From Thiovibrio sp964588325 (GTDB lineage Bacteria; Desulfobacterota; Desulfobulbia; Desulfobulbales; Desulfurivibrionaceae): 64,000 nt of DNA. A program made the position numbers and the translations under genes. A model generated the notes under the pieces. That model searched no databases, was not told the origin of the DNA, and saw nothing but the letters and a program-made list of their open reading frames with translations. The stretch spans positions 1 through 64,000 of the forward strand of contig CAZPOR010000010.1 in NCBI GenBank assembly GCA_964588325.1, read 5' to 3'. How positions within the stretch are numbered: position 1 is the first letter of the stretch; every line of letters starts with the position of its first letter. Below are positions 31,751 through 39,405 of this stretch, piece by piece.

Positions 31751-34379
31751 CGTTCAACCTCTTGAGTTCATAGAGCAGATCGAGGGCTTCACGGGGCGAC
31801 AGTCCGTCGGGATTGATCTCCCGCAGTCTGCGCACAGCCTGAGGCTCCCCGGCGCCGAAGAGGGAGAGCTGGCCGGATTGGGGCTTTTTTTTCCTGGGCG
31901 AGGTGGCGATGCGCGGTTCGCCCTGCCGGTTGAATTCTCCCTGCTCGATATTATGCAATAATTCCTTGGCCCTGGCAACCACCTTGGCCGGAACCCCTGC
32001 CAGGGCGGCGACCTGGATGCCGTAGCTGCGGTTGGTGCCGCCGGGCAGCAGTTTGTGCAGAAAGATGATGGTGTCGTTCCACTCCCGCACCGCGATGTTG
32101 AAATTTTTTACCCGCGTGTTGGTGGCGGCCAGTTCGGTCAGCTCGTGGTAGTGGGTGGCGAAGATGGTCTTGACGCCTTTGCCGTTTTTGTTGACCAGCT
32201 CCTCGGCCACGGCCCAGGCAATGGAGAGGCCGTCAAAGGTGGAGGTGCCCCGGCCGATCTCATCGAGGATCACCAGACTCCGCTCCGTGGCATTGTTGAG
32301 GATATTGGCCGTCTCGTTCATCTCCACCATGAAGGTGGATTGGCCGCGGCGCAGGTTGTCCGAGGCCCCGACCCGGGTGAAGATGCGGTCCACCACCCCG
32401 ATCTCCGCCGCGGCGGCAGGGACAAAGCCGCCCATCTGGGCCATGAGGGTGATGAGCGCGGTCTGCCGGAGCACCGTGGATTTGCCCGCCATGTTGGGCC
32501 CGGTGATGATCAGGACCTCTTCGTTTTCCTGGTCAAGCCGGATATCGTTGGGCACAAAGCGGCCCGGCGGCAGGGCGCGCTCGATCACGGGATGGCGGCC
32601 CTCCGTGATGATGATCGCCTCGCCCGCTGTGATCACCGGTTTGGTGTAGCGGTATCGCTGGGCCGCCTCGGCCAGGCAGCAGAAGAAGTCGATCTGGGCG
32701 AGACGGGCTGCGGTGTGGAGAATCCGGGAGGAGGCCTCGGCCACCGTGGCCCGGATTGCGTTGAAAAGCCGGTATTCCAGCTCCAACCGTTTGTCCTGGG
32801 CGCCGGTGACCTTTTCCTCAAATTCTTTAAGTTCCGGGGTGATGAACCGTTCGGCGTTGACCAGGGTCTGCTTGCGGATGAAGTCTTCGGGTACATGTGC
32901 CAATTGGCCCCGGCTGATCTCGATATAGTAGCCAAAGATCTTGTTGAAACCGACCTTGAGATTGTTGATCCCGGTGCGTGTACGTTCGCGGGCCTCCAAC
33001 CCCAGAATCAGCGCCTTGCCGTCGCGCAGCAGGCTCACCAGTTCGTCAAGCTCCGCGCTATAGCCGGGCTTGATCAGGTTGCCTTCCCGCAGGGTCACCG
33101 GGGCGTCCTCGCGGATCCCCGCTTCCAGCAGGGTGCGAAGCTCGGCCAGCTCGTCCATTGTGCCGAGGTTGGCCAGCAGGGTGTTGGCTCCGGAGAGTTT
33201 TTCTGTAATTTTCGGCAGTTGGGCCAGAGAGCATTTGAGGGCCGTGAGATCGCGCCCATTGGCCGTGCCCAGCACCACCCGGCCGTTGAGACGCTCCAGA
33301 TCGTACACCTTGCCCAGCAGTTCCCGGAGCTCCTCCCGCAACCGGGGGGCGAGGCAGAGCTGTTCCACGGTGTCCAGCCGGTGCCTGATATCCTCGACCT
33401 CCCGCAGGGGAAACAACAGGTTCTTCTTGAGCAGCCGTGCTCCCATGGGGGTTTCGCAGAAATCGAGGGTGTCCAGCAGCGAACCCTCCCGGACGGAGCC
33501 GGTGATGGTCTGGGTGAGTTCCAGGTTGCGGCGGGAGGAGTCGTCCATGAGCAGGACGTGCTCGAATTCGATGGGGGTGAGCCGTTCGATGTGGTCCAGG
33601 GCGGTTTTCTGGGTCTCCTGCAGGTAGAGGAGCAATCCCCCTGCCGCGCCGATGCCTGCCTTCAGCTCCTCGCAGCCGAACCCTGCCAGATTGGCCACCC
33701 GGAAATGCTCCAGCAACCTCTGCCGGGCCGTTTCCGGGTGAAACCCGGCAGGCGGCCGGCCGGTCAGACAGCTTTGCGGCAGATAGGCCTGCAGCTCGGC
33801 GGCCAGGGATGAATCCTCCCCCAATTCTTCCGGGAGCAGGATTTCGGAAGGGGCCAGACGGCCGAGTTCATCCAGCAGGGCAGGGAGATCTCCCCGCTCG
33901 CTCACCAGGAATTCTCCGGTGGAGAGATCGAGCAGACTCAAGCCCCACTCCTTGCCCTTCTGGCAGATGGCGGCCAGATACCGGTTGTCCTTGCCGTCGA
34001 GGAGCTGATCGTCGGTGACCAGCCCCGGGGTGACCACCCGCACCACCTCGCGGCGGACCACGCCCTTGGCCTCTTTCGGGTCTTCCACCTGCTCGCAGAT
34101 CGCCACCTTGAAGCCGGCCTTGATCATCTTGGCCAGATAGGAGGAAACCGCGTGGTACGGAATTCCGCACAGGGGCACCCGGTTCTCGTCATCCTTGCTG
34201 TTTCGGGAGGTGAGGGTGATGCCCAGCACGCGCGAGGCGGTCACGGCATCGTCAAAGAACATCTCGTAGAAGTCGCCGAGCCGATAGAAGAGGATGGCAT
34301 CCTGATGCTGCGCCTTGATCTCAAGGTACTGCTGCATCATGGGGGTGATCTTGACGGAGGCGGATGTGGTCTTGGTCAT
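31740..34379 (-). CDS. mutS: DNA mismatch repair protein MutS
   Basis: 879 residues from ATG 34379; the frame stays open about 100 codons upstream, but that part has no MutS homology. The mismatch-reading motif is GDFYEMF (Phe37, Glu39). The ATPase has GPNMAGKST, DEIGRGTSTFDGLSIAWA and the HYHELTELA helix. Binds mismatches and recruits MutL. It is in an operon with the amidase gene downstream, an odd functional pairing. The ribosome binding site is weak. Confidence 0.96.
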   Translation of the reverse strand: MTKTTSASVKITPMMQQYLEIKAQHQDAILFYRLGDFYEMFFDDAVTASRVLGITLTSRNSKDDENRVPLCGIPYHAVSSYLAKMIKAGFKVAICEQVEDPKEAKGVVRREVVRVVTPGLVTDDQLLDGKDNRYLAAICQKGKEWGLSLLDLSTGEFLVSERGDLPALLDELGRLAPSEILLPEELGEDSSLAAELQAYLPQSCLTGRPPAGFHPETARQRLLEHFRVANLAGFGCEELKAGIGAAGGLLLYLQETQKTALDHIERLTPIEFEHVLLMDDSSRRNLELTQTITGSVREGSLLDTLDFCETPMGARLLKKNLLFPLREVEDIRHRLDTVEQLCLAPRLREELRELLGKVYDLERLNGRVVLGTANGRDLTALKCSLAQLPKITEKLSGANTLLANLGTMDELAELRTLLEAGIREDAPVTLREGNLIKPGYSAELDELVSLLRDGKALILGLEARERTRTGINNLKVGFNKIFGYYIEISRGQLAHVPEDFIRKQTLVNAERFITPELKEFEEKVTGAQDKRLELEYRLFNAIRATVAEASSRILHTAARLAQIDFFCCLAEAAQRYRYTKPVITAGEAIIITEGRHPVIERALPPGRFVPNDIRLDQENEEVLIITGPNMAGKSTVLRQTALITLMAQMGGFVPAAAAEIGVVDRIFTRVGASDNLRRGQSTFMVEMNETANILNNATERSLVILDEIGRGTSTFDGLSIAWAVAEELVNKNGKGVKTIFATHYHELTELAATNTRVKNFNIAVREWNDTIIFLHKLLPGGTNRSYGIQVAALAGVPAKVVARAKELLHNIEQGEFNRQGEPRIATSPRKKKPQSGQLSLFGAGEPQAVRRLREINPDGLSPREALDLLYELKRLNDAE

Positions 34380-34717
34380 AAATACGTGGTCGAGAAGGCG
34401 ATTGTCCCTTTGCTGTGGTGTTTCGCAGCGTTCCTGTGGGCTCCTCGATTGATAGGAGGTTTTTAGGGAAAAGTCAAGCACGGGCCGCATATGCAGGGGC
34501 GGCGCAGCGGTATTTGGCGTGTCGATCCGCATGCAGGGGAGAGGTCCGGACAGCGGCATCTGTTTTTCTTGCCGGGAAAATGGAACCAATCCGCGCCCGG
34601 GATGTCGCATATAAGTATATGCTGCATGATCGACAATGCGGACGGTAATATCACAACAGGAGGCAACTCCTGGAACCGGCTTGCCCAACCACTACATGCT
34701 CCCACAGGAGGGAAAAA
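34380..34717. other. Divergent intergenic region between mutS and the Spy-like gene
   Basis: About 340 bases without a gene. It must hold the mutS promoter and the Spy-like gene's promoter. The one clear structure is the palindrome at 34607-34622, listed separately. Confidence 0.5.
34607..34622. promoter_or_regulatory. Palindrome upstream of the Spy-like gene (operator candidate)
   Basis: GCATATAAGTATATGC: seven-base perfect arms with an AG centre, 95 bases upstream of the start codon. Size and AT-richness fit a dimeric response regulator or repressor site, for example a metal or envelope-stress regulator (inference). Confidence 0.45.
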
Positions 34718-35167
34718 ATGAAAAAAAGAATTCTCTTGGCATCCGTACTGGCCTCTTTTCTTGCCGCCTCCGCTGTTTCCGCCCAGACCGGGCATGGGGG
34801 TGCCCATGGCCAGGCACCGGCGGCAGAGCACGATGCAGCTCCCGCCGCGGCGGCAGCCCCCATGGCTGCGGGCATGATGCACGGCAAAATGGGGGGCCAG
34901 GGCGGGATGATGGGCGGCAAGGGGATGTGCGGGATGATGGGCTCCGGCATGGGCCCCGGCATGGGCACGTTGAGCCCGGAGGCGCAGCAGAAGTTCCTGG
35001 ACGCAACCAAGGAGCTGCGGAAGAAGCTCAATGACAAGCAGTTCGAATATGGGGAGGCGGCCCGCAATCCAAAAACCGACAAGAAAGAGCTGCTGAAAAA
35101 ACGCAAGGAGCTGTGGGATGTGCAGCAGAAGATCCACGAGAAGGCGTGGGACTACATGACCGAGTAG
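34718..35167 (+). CDS. Met/His/Gly-rich periplasmic protein of the Spy/CpxP/ZraP type
   Basis: 149 residues. Signal peptide about 1-22 (cleavage after AVSA), then an Ala/Pro/His linker and a block full of Met, Gly and His (GMMHGKMGGQGGMMGGKGMC) that could bind copper or silver. A helical C-terminal part from about residue 86 (LSPEAQQKFLDATKELRK) matches the LTxxQ-like Spy/CpxP/ZraP chaperone fold. A strong AGGAGG site is present. Likely an envelope or metal-stress chaperone; no cognate two-component system is adjacent. Confidence 0.75.
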   Translation: MKKRILLASVLASFLAASAVSAQTGHGGAHGQAPAAEHDAAPAAAAAPMAAGMMHGKMGGQGGMMGGKGMCGMMGSGMGPGMGTLSPEAQQKFLDATKELRKKLNDKQFEYGEAARNPKTDKKELLKKRKELWDVQQKIHEKAWDYMTE

Positions 35168-35176
35168 TCAACGGGG

Positions 35177-35695
35177 TCAGGCGGTGCGGGATGTTTTTCG
35201 CCCGCCGTATCCGGCTTGAAACTCCGGCAGCAGCCGGGCGAAGGTCTTTTCGATATGTTCCGGAATGGTGCGGACCTCGGCCAGCACGGTCATGTAGTTG
35301 TGGTCACCATGCCAGCGGGGGACGATGTGCCAGTGCAGGTGGCTGGCGATCCCCGCCCCCGCCACCTCGCCCAGGTTCAGGCCGATATTGAAGCCGTCCG
35401 GCTGGAGATGGCGGCGCAGGATTCCGGTGCAGCGGGCCAGCATGGCGGCGATGGCCCCATTTTCCTCTTCGTTGAGATCGCAGAGATCCGCGAGATGCCG
35501 GGCAGGGGCCACCAGCAGATGGCCGTTGGCATAGGGAAAACGGTTCATCAGCACCACCAGCGTTCCGTTGCGGTGCAGGATCAGGTCCGGCGCCGAATGG
35601 GTCTGTTCCGGCGCCGCACAGAAGATGCAGCCCGAATCCCTGCCTGTTTTGCCTTCGATGTATTCCATCCGCCAGGGCGTCCAGAGGGTTTTCAT
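35177..35695 (-). CDS. HIT family hydrolase/AP4A phosphorylase-like
   Basis: 172 residues. The histidine triad is HLHWHIVPRW. The N-terminal CIFC pair and TLVVLMNRFPYANGHLLVAP are typical of the Ap4A-phosphorylase-like branch. Such enzymes cleave dinucleoside polyphosphates. It overlaps the upstream phosphodiesterase gene by four bases (ATGA) and is the last gene of the minus-strand cluster beginning at holB. Confidence 0.9.
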   Translation of the reverse strand: MKTLWTPWRMEYIEGKTGRDSGCIFCAAPEQTHSAPDLILHRNGTLVVLMNRFPYANGHLLVAPARHLADLCDLNEEENGAIAAMLARCTGILRRHLQPDGFNIGLNLGEVAGAGIASHLHWHIVPRWHGDHNYMTVLAEVRTIPEHIEKTFARLLPEFQAGYGGRKTSRTA

Positions 35696-36192
35696 AGCTT
35701 CGCCTGAATTTGATAGATTTGCGCCTGCAGAGTTTCTCCCACCTCAAGGATGGCAAAGGTGCCGCCTGCCCCGGAATATCCCGTGCCGGTGAAACTGCCG
35801 GGATTGATGTAGAGAACCCCGCCGAGACGATGGCAGACCGGCCGGTGGGTGTGGCCGTAAACAATGCAGTCCGCCTCCGGAAAGATCTCGATGAGGCGGT
35901 CTTCAAAATCATAGGTGTTCCCAAACCGGTGGATCAGGCCGATGGTGAAGCCGCCCACCCGGATCTCCTTGTGGGTGGGCAGAAGTTGGCAGGCCAGGGC
36001 CGAGCACATATTGCCCTGCACGGCATGCACCTCCTTGCCGGAAAATACCGTGAGGATTGCGGGATCGGTGAGATCTCCGGCATGGAGAATCATGTCCGCG
36101 TCATGGAAGCAGGCGTCCGCGATTTTTGAGAAGGTCTCGGTGGGTTGGGAAAGATGCGTGTCGGAAAGGATGCCGATTGTAAGAGGGTTCAT
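35692..36192 (-). CDS. YfcE/MJ0936-type metallophosphoesterase
   Basis: 166 residues. Metal-binding motifs in order: GILSDTHL, HAGDL, VQGNMC (GNxD variant with Cys-Ser), and YGHTHRP. Family members are small phosphodiesterases of uncertain natural substrate. The usual GNCD motif reads GNMC here, so the Asp after Asn is replaced; activity may be altered. It overlaps the HIT gene by four bases. Confidence 0.88.
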   Translation of the reverse strand: MNPLTIGILSDTHLSQPTETFSKIADACFHDADMILHAGDLTDPAILTVFSGKEVHAVQGNMCSALACQLLPTHKEIRVGGFTIGLIHRFGNTYDFEDRLIEIFPEADCIVYGHTHRPVCHRLGGVLYINPGSFTGTGYSGAGGTFAILEVGETLQAQIYQIQAKL

Positions 36193-36207
36193 CGCTCTGG
36201 CACACCG

Positions 36208-36513
36208 TCATGGAGAGAGGAGGGGGTGCAGCACCGCCTCGGCCTGGGCGGCCGAGATTCCCGCGAGGAGAATCCGCTTGTCGCGGCTGGTCTCGCCGCC
36301 GGCAATGGTGACGGCTGCCTTGGGGATCTTGAAGAGTTTGGCGAAAAACTCGATGACCGCCGCGTTTGCCTTGCCATCCACCGGCGGGGAGGTGATGCAG
36401 AGCTTGAGCGCATCGCCGTGGAGTCCGGCGACGCGGGTGCGGGAGGCCTTGGGCTGCACATGGATGGAGAGGCTGACCGAGGCGCTGTCAGCCTGTTCCC
36501 GCAGATAGGTCAT
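36208..36513 (-). CDS. DUF167 (YggU) family protein
   Basis: 101 residues. The family core VQPKASRTRVAG, ITSPPVDGKANAAVIEFFAK and VTIAGGETSRDKRI is complete. The function is unknown; in many bacteria the gene sits next to yggT and division genes, as here. Start overlaps the divIVA stop by four bases. Confidence 0.9.
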   Translation of the reverse strand: MTYLREQADSASVSLSIHVQPKASRTRVAGLHGDALKLCITSPPVDGKANAAVIEFFAKLFKIPKAAVTIAGGETSRDKRILLAGISAAQAEAVLHPLLSP

Positions 36514-37412
36514 AGGGGCGATTCATCGGGATTGAAGTCATTCGCTTTTTTCTTGGCGTCCGCCAGGTTTCCGGCGAAGGATACGGCAGGCTCATTGCTC
36601 TCCAGGGGATCGTCAAGGCTGAAGGACATGTCGCCGTCAAGGTCCGGGAGAATGGAATCCGGAACCTCGTCGTCCTCATCCATGACCAGGATATCTTTGT
36701 GCGCCGAGAATGATGAGGCCAGGGCAATATCCTGGGGGGAGAAATCGTCTTCGCTGCTTACGGCCACGGCGTCCAGGCCGTTCTCGGGGATGTCGATCTT
36801 GACGTAGAGGTCGCTGAGGTCTGCCTCCTCGGAGGCGGCAAGGCCGCTGCCCGTGCGCTGGCTCCCGCTCTGCATGCCGGCTGCGGCGCGGCCGCCATAG
36901 CTGGCAGTCCGTTGGGGCTCCGGCCTGCGAGACGGGGAGCTGAAATGTTCCATCGCCCGTCCGCTGTCCGCGGGTTCTGTTTCCAGCATGTGCAGGTAGG
37001 ATTTCAACTGCTGGCGGAGCTCCTGTCTGGCCTGTTCCCTCAGCGATTTCAGATCTTCGATTTTTCTTTTCAGTTCGCCAATCTCGAGATTGGCATCTTC
37101 CCTGCGCAGCCGCGCTTCTTCCTGGGCTTCGGCCACAATGGCCTCCGCCTCTTCCCGGCTCTTTTCCTTCATGCCGTCGGCGACGTTCTGGGCCGCGATG
37201 ATGGCGGACTGGAAGGATTTCTGTTGGTTCTGGTAGGTGGCCAGATCCTTTTCCATGGTTTCCAGCCTTCCCTTGAGCTTCTGGTTTTCCTCGGAAACCG
37301 ACTGGAACGCCGCGGCGATTTTTTCCAGAAAATCGTCCACCTCTTCCACATCAAAACCGCGAAAACGGACATGGAACTGCTGGGACTGGATGTCTTGCGC
37401 TGTGAGTATCAT
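36510..37412 (-). CDS. DivIVA-domain protein
   Basis: 300 residues from ATG 37412 (AAGGAG eight bases upstream). The N-terminal DivIVA signature is LTAQDIQSQQFHVRFRGFD followed by EEVDDFLEKIAAAF. A coiled coil runs from about 30 to 150, and the C-terminal half is acidic and low-complexity. DivIVA proteins bind curved membrane and organise poles or septa. The gene lies between yggT and a DUF167 gene, the classic yggT-divIVA neighbourhood, with a MinD-like ATPase upstream. Confidence 0.9.
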   Translation of the reverse strand: MILTAQDIQSQQFHVRFRGFDVEEVDDFLEKIAAAFQSVSEENQKLKGRLETMEKDLATYQNQQKSFQSAIIAAQNVADGMKEKSREEAEAIVAEAQEEARLRREDANLEIGELKRKIEDLKSLREQARQELRQQLKSYLHMLETEPADSGRAMEHFSSPSRRPEPQRTASYGGRAAAGMQSGSQRTGSGLAASEEADLSDLYVKIDIPENGLDAVAVSSEDDFSPQDIALASSFSAHKDILVMDEDDEVPDSILPDLDGDMSFSLDDPLESNEPAVSFAGNLADAKKKANDFNPDESPL

Positions 37413-37450
37413 GTCGGCTCCTTGTGTGTGCCTCAAAACTTCATGGGTTT

Positions 37451-37750
37451 TTACCCCATGCTCCTCGCCAGGTGCTGCAAGGTGGGGACCAGAAAGCTCC
37501 GCAAAAAAATCAGGGCGAGAATAAGCAGCATGGGGGAAAGATCCAGGCCGCCGCCAAAAACCGGCACCACCCTCCGTATGCGGGAGAGGGCCGGTTCGGT
37601 GATCTCATGCAGAAAACGGACAATGGGGTTGTAAGGATCGGCGTTCACCCAGGAGATGATGGCCCGGCCGATGATGACCCACATGTAGGCGCTCAGGGCA
37701 AAGTCCACCAGGGTGGCCAGGGCGCTTAAAAAATTGCCGACGACAAACAT
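37451..37750 (-). CDS. YggT family membrane protein
   Basis: 99 residues with two hydrophobic helices (about 5-30 and 65-90) and the family stretch WVIIGRAIISWVNADPYNPIV followed by EPALSRIRRVVP. YggT proteins are inner-membrane proteins linked to osmotic tolerance and division-site organisation. The ATG at 37750 has an AGAGGAA site. It lies between the MinD-like and DivIVA genes. Confidence 0.9.
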   Translation of the reverse strand: MFVVGNFLSALATLVDFALSAYMWVIIGRAIISWVNADPYNPIVRFLHEITEPALSRIRRVVPVFGGGLDLSPMLLILALIFLRSFLVPTLQHLARSMG

Positions 37751-37821
37751 AGCATTCCTCTTTGCTGAAAAAAAATATGCAGCCGGGTTGCGCTGGTGCG
37801 CAAAAAAAAATCCCGGCTCGG

Positions 37822-38580
37822 TTACAGATTGATGATGCGCTCCGCCACGGCGACGATCTCCAGGCTGGCCTTGCTGTCCGGCGCGCCCAGCAAAAAAGGG
37901 CGCTGCTGGCGGATGCCCATGGAGACGCTTTTGTCCTGCGGCATGGAGCCCAGGGCCACGGGGATGATTTTCAGAAAACGTTCCAGCACCATGCGCATGT
38001 TGGCGAAGACCTCCTGGCCTTCTTTTTTGGATTGTACACTGTTTATCAGCAGGTGAAAGCGCTTTCTGTCGTGGCGGGAGTTGAGCACCTTGATCAGGGC
38101 GTAGGCATCGGTGAGGGAGGTCGGGTCCGGGGTGAGGATGACAATATTCTCCTGGCTCCAGGTGTTGAACCAGAGCACCGAATCGCCGATTCCGGCCGCG
38201 GTGTCGATCAGGACAAAGTCGAAGCGGTCGATGATCTCTTCGAGGCTGGAGGTAAGAAAGGCCTGCTCTTCGTAGGAGAGATTGGCCATTTCCGGCACGC
38301 CGGAGCTGGCGGGCAGGACATGAAACTTCGGATTGATCTCCACCAGGGAGCTGGCCAGGTCGCGGCCTTCTTCGATGGTTTCCCGGATGGTGTGCCGAAC
38401 GTTGAGCCCCAGCACCACATCGACGTTGGCCAGCCCCAGGTCGCCGTCGATGAGGAGAACGGATTTGCCTTTCTGGGAAAGGGCGGTGGCCACGTTCACC
38501 GAAAAGGAGGTCTTGCCGACCCCGCCTTTGCCGCTGCTGATACAGATGATTTTCGGAGAGCGCTTGGTTTTCGCGGTCAT
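37822..38580 (-). CDS. MinD/FlhG-like ParA ATPase
   Basis: 252 residues. Deviant Walker A KGGVGKT, then LLIDGDLGLANVDVVLGL, a Walker B-like FVLIDTAAGIG, and TPDPTSLTDAYALIKVL, all typical of the FlhG/YlxH branch. There is no clear C-terminal amphipathic MinD helix, which favours the FlhG/YlxH side. No flagellar genes are nearby; the yggT-divIVA context suggests a polar or division positioning role. Confidence 0.85.
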   Translation of the reverse strand: MTAKTKRSPKIICISSGKGGVGKTSFSVNVATALSQKGKSVLLIDGDLGLANVDVVLGLNVRHTIRETIEEGRDLASSLVEINPKFHVLPASSGVPEMANLSYEEQAFLTSSLEEIIDRFDFVLIDTAAGIGDSVLWFNTWSQENIVILTPDPTSLTDAYALIKVLNSRHDRKRFHLLINSVQSKKEGQEVFANMRMVLERFLKIIPVALGSMPQDKSVSMGIRQQRPFLLGAPDSKASLEIVAVAERIINL

Positions 38581-38655
38581 GGACGATTTTCCTCTGCAAA
38601 AAACTGTAAAAGTGACGGACGCCTCAACAGGGTGTCCGTTAAAGCTGCCAACATA

Positions 38656-39405
38656 TTATGCCGCCATCCCTGCTGCTGCCCGCGAACTTTTTCGCGGTTG
38701 CATCCACAACTGGGCGCGTTCCTCCACCGTGACCTGGCAGGAATCCTCGGCCCGGGCGGCGCTGCTTTGGCAGATGGCGTCGTTGCCCATCGCGGCGGCG
38801 CGAGCCAGCTCGGCCTCGGCCAAAGCCAAAAATTGATCCGGGGGGATGGTCTTGTAGGCATGGCACACGGCAATGCCCAGGGCCAGACGTGTGCCCTTGC
38901 CGGAAGCACCAGCGTGCAGAAGAGTCCGAATCTCCTCCGCCCGTTTTCGTGCCTTGCCCACCGAGGCGCCCGGCATGATCAGGGCCAGGGTGTTTTTCTG
39001 CATGCCGGAGAGCAGATCCCCGGGATGCAGGCAGGGCGCCAACGCTGCCGCCGCCTGGCCGGCCAGGGTGTTTCCTCCGGAAAGGGTGATCAGGATAAGG
39101 GCGCAGGGCAGCCTGGTCTGCTGGACCTGGGCCAGCTCCATGGCCAGTTGCCGGCGGAGCCAAGCGAGGTCCGGCAGTTTTCCCTCGGGCTGACCGGGCG
39201 AAGCCGCCCGGGGCTGGGCGGGAAAGCGGAGTCCGGCCAGGAGGGAAGCCGCCTCCGCTTCTGGAATTCCGTTGTCGATGAACAGCAACCCCAGCGGGGC
39301 ATCCCCTTTGCCGGTAAGCCTGATAATCCGGACCGGGTGGCGGCTGGCCTGTTCCTCCAGGCTGCGGTAGAGCTGGGCGGTATCCGATGGCGTTTTCCTG
39401 CTCAT
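38656..39405 (-). CDS. Degenerate GGDEF-domain protein
   Basis: 249 residues. The order and spacing fit a GGDEF domain: a helix with LRRQLAMELAQVQQ, a strand ALILITL, DLLSGMQKNTLALIMPGAS where active enzymes have GGDEF/GGEEF, then ARKRAEEIRTLL and a C-terminal LALAEAELARAAAMGND helix. The catalytic loop is replaced by GMQKNT, so it cannot make c-di-GMP and more likely binds a nucleotide or partner. The start overlaps the metG stop by four bases, so the two are co-translated. Confidence 0.65.
   Translation of the reverse strand: MSRKTPSDTAQLYRSLEEQASRHPVRIIRLTGKGDAPLGLLFIDNGIPEAEAASLLAGLRFPAQPRAASPGQPEGKLPDLAWLRRQLAMELAQVQQTRLPCALILITLSGGNTLAGQAAAALAPCLHPGDLLSGMQKNTLALIMPGASVGKARKRAEEIRTLLHAGASGKGTRLALGIAVCHAYKTIPPDQFLALAEAELARAAAMGNDAICQSSAARAEDSCQVTVEERAQLWMQPRKSSRAAAGMAA

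Noticed and set aside
34380..34688. N-terminal extension of MutS by about 100 residues
   Set aside because: No MutS homology and no ribosome binding site; the family start MTKTTSASVKITPMM at 34379 gives normal length.
37751..38599. Long open frame continuous with YggT
   Set aside because: The upstream part is antisense-like shadow sequence over the MinD-like gene; only the last 99 codons match YggT.
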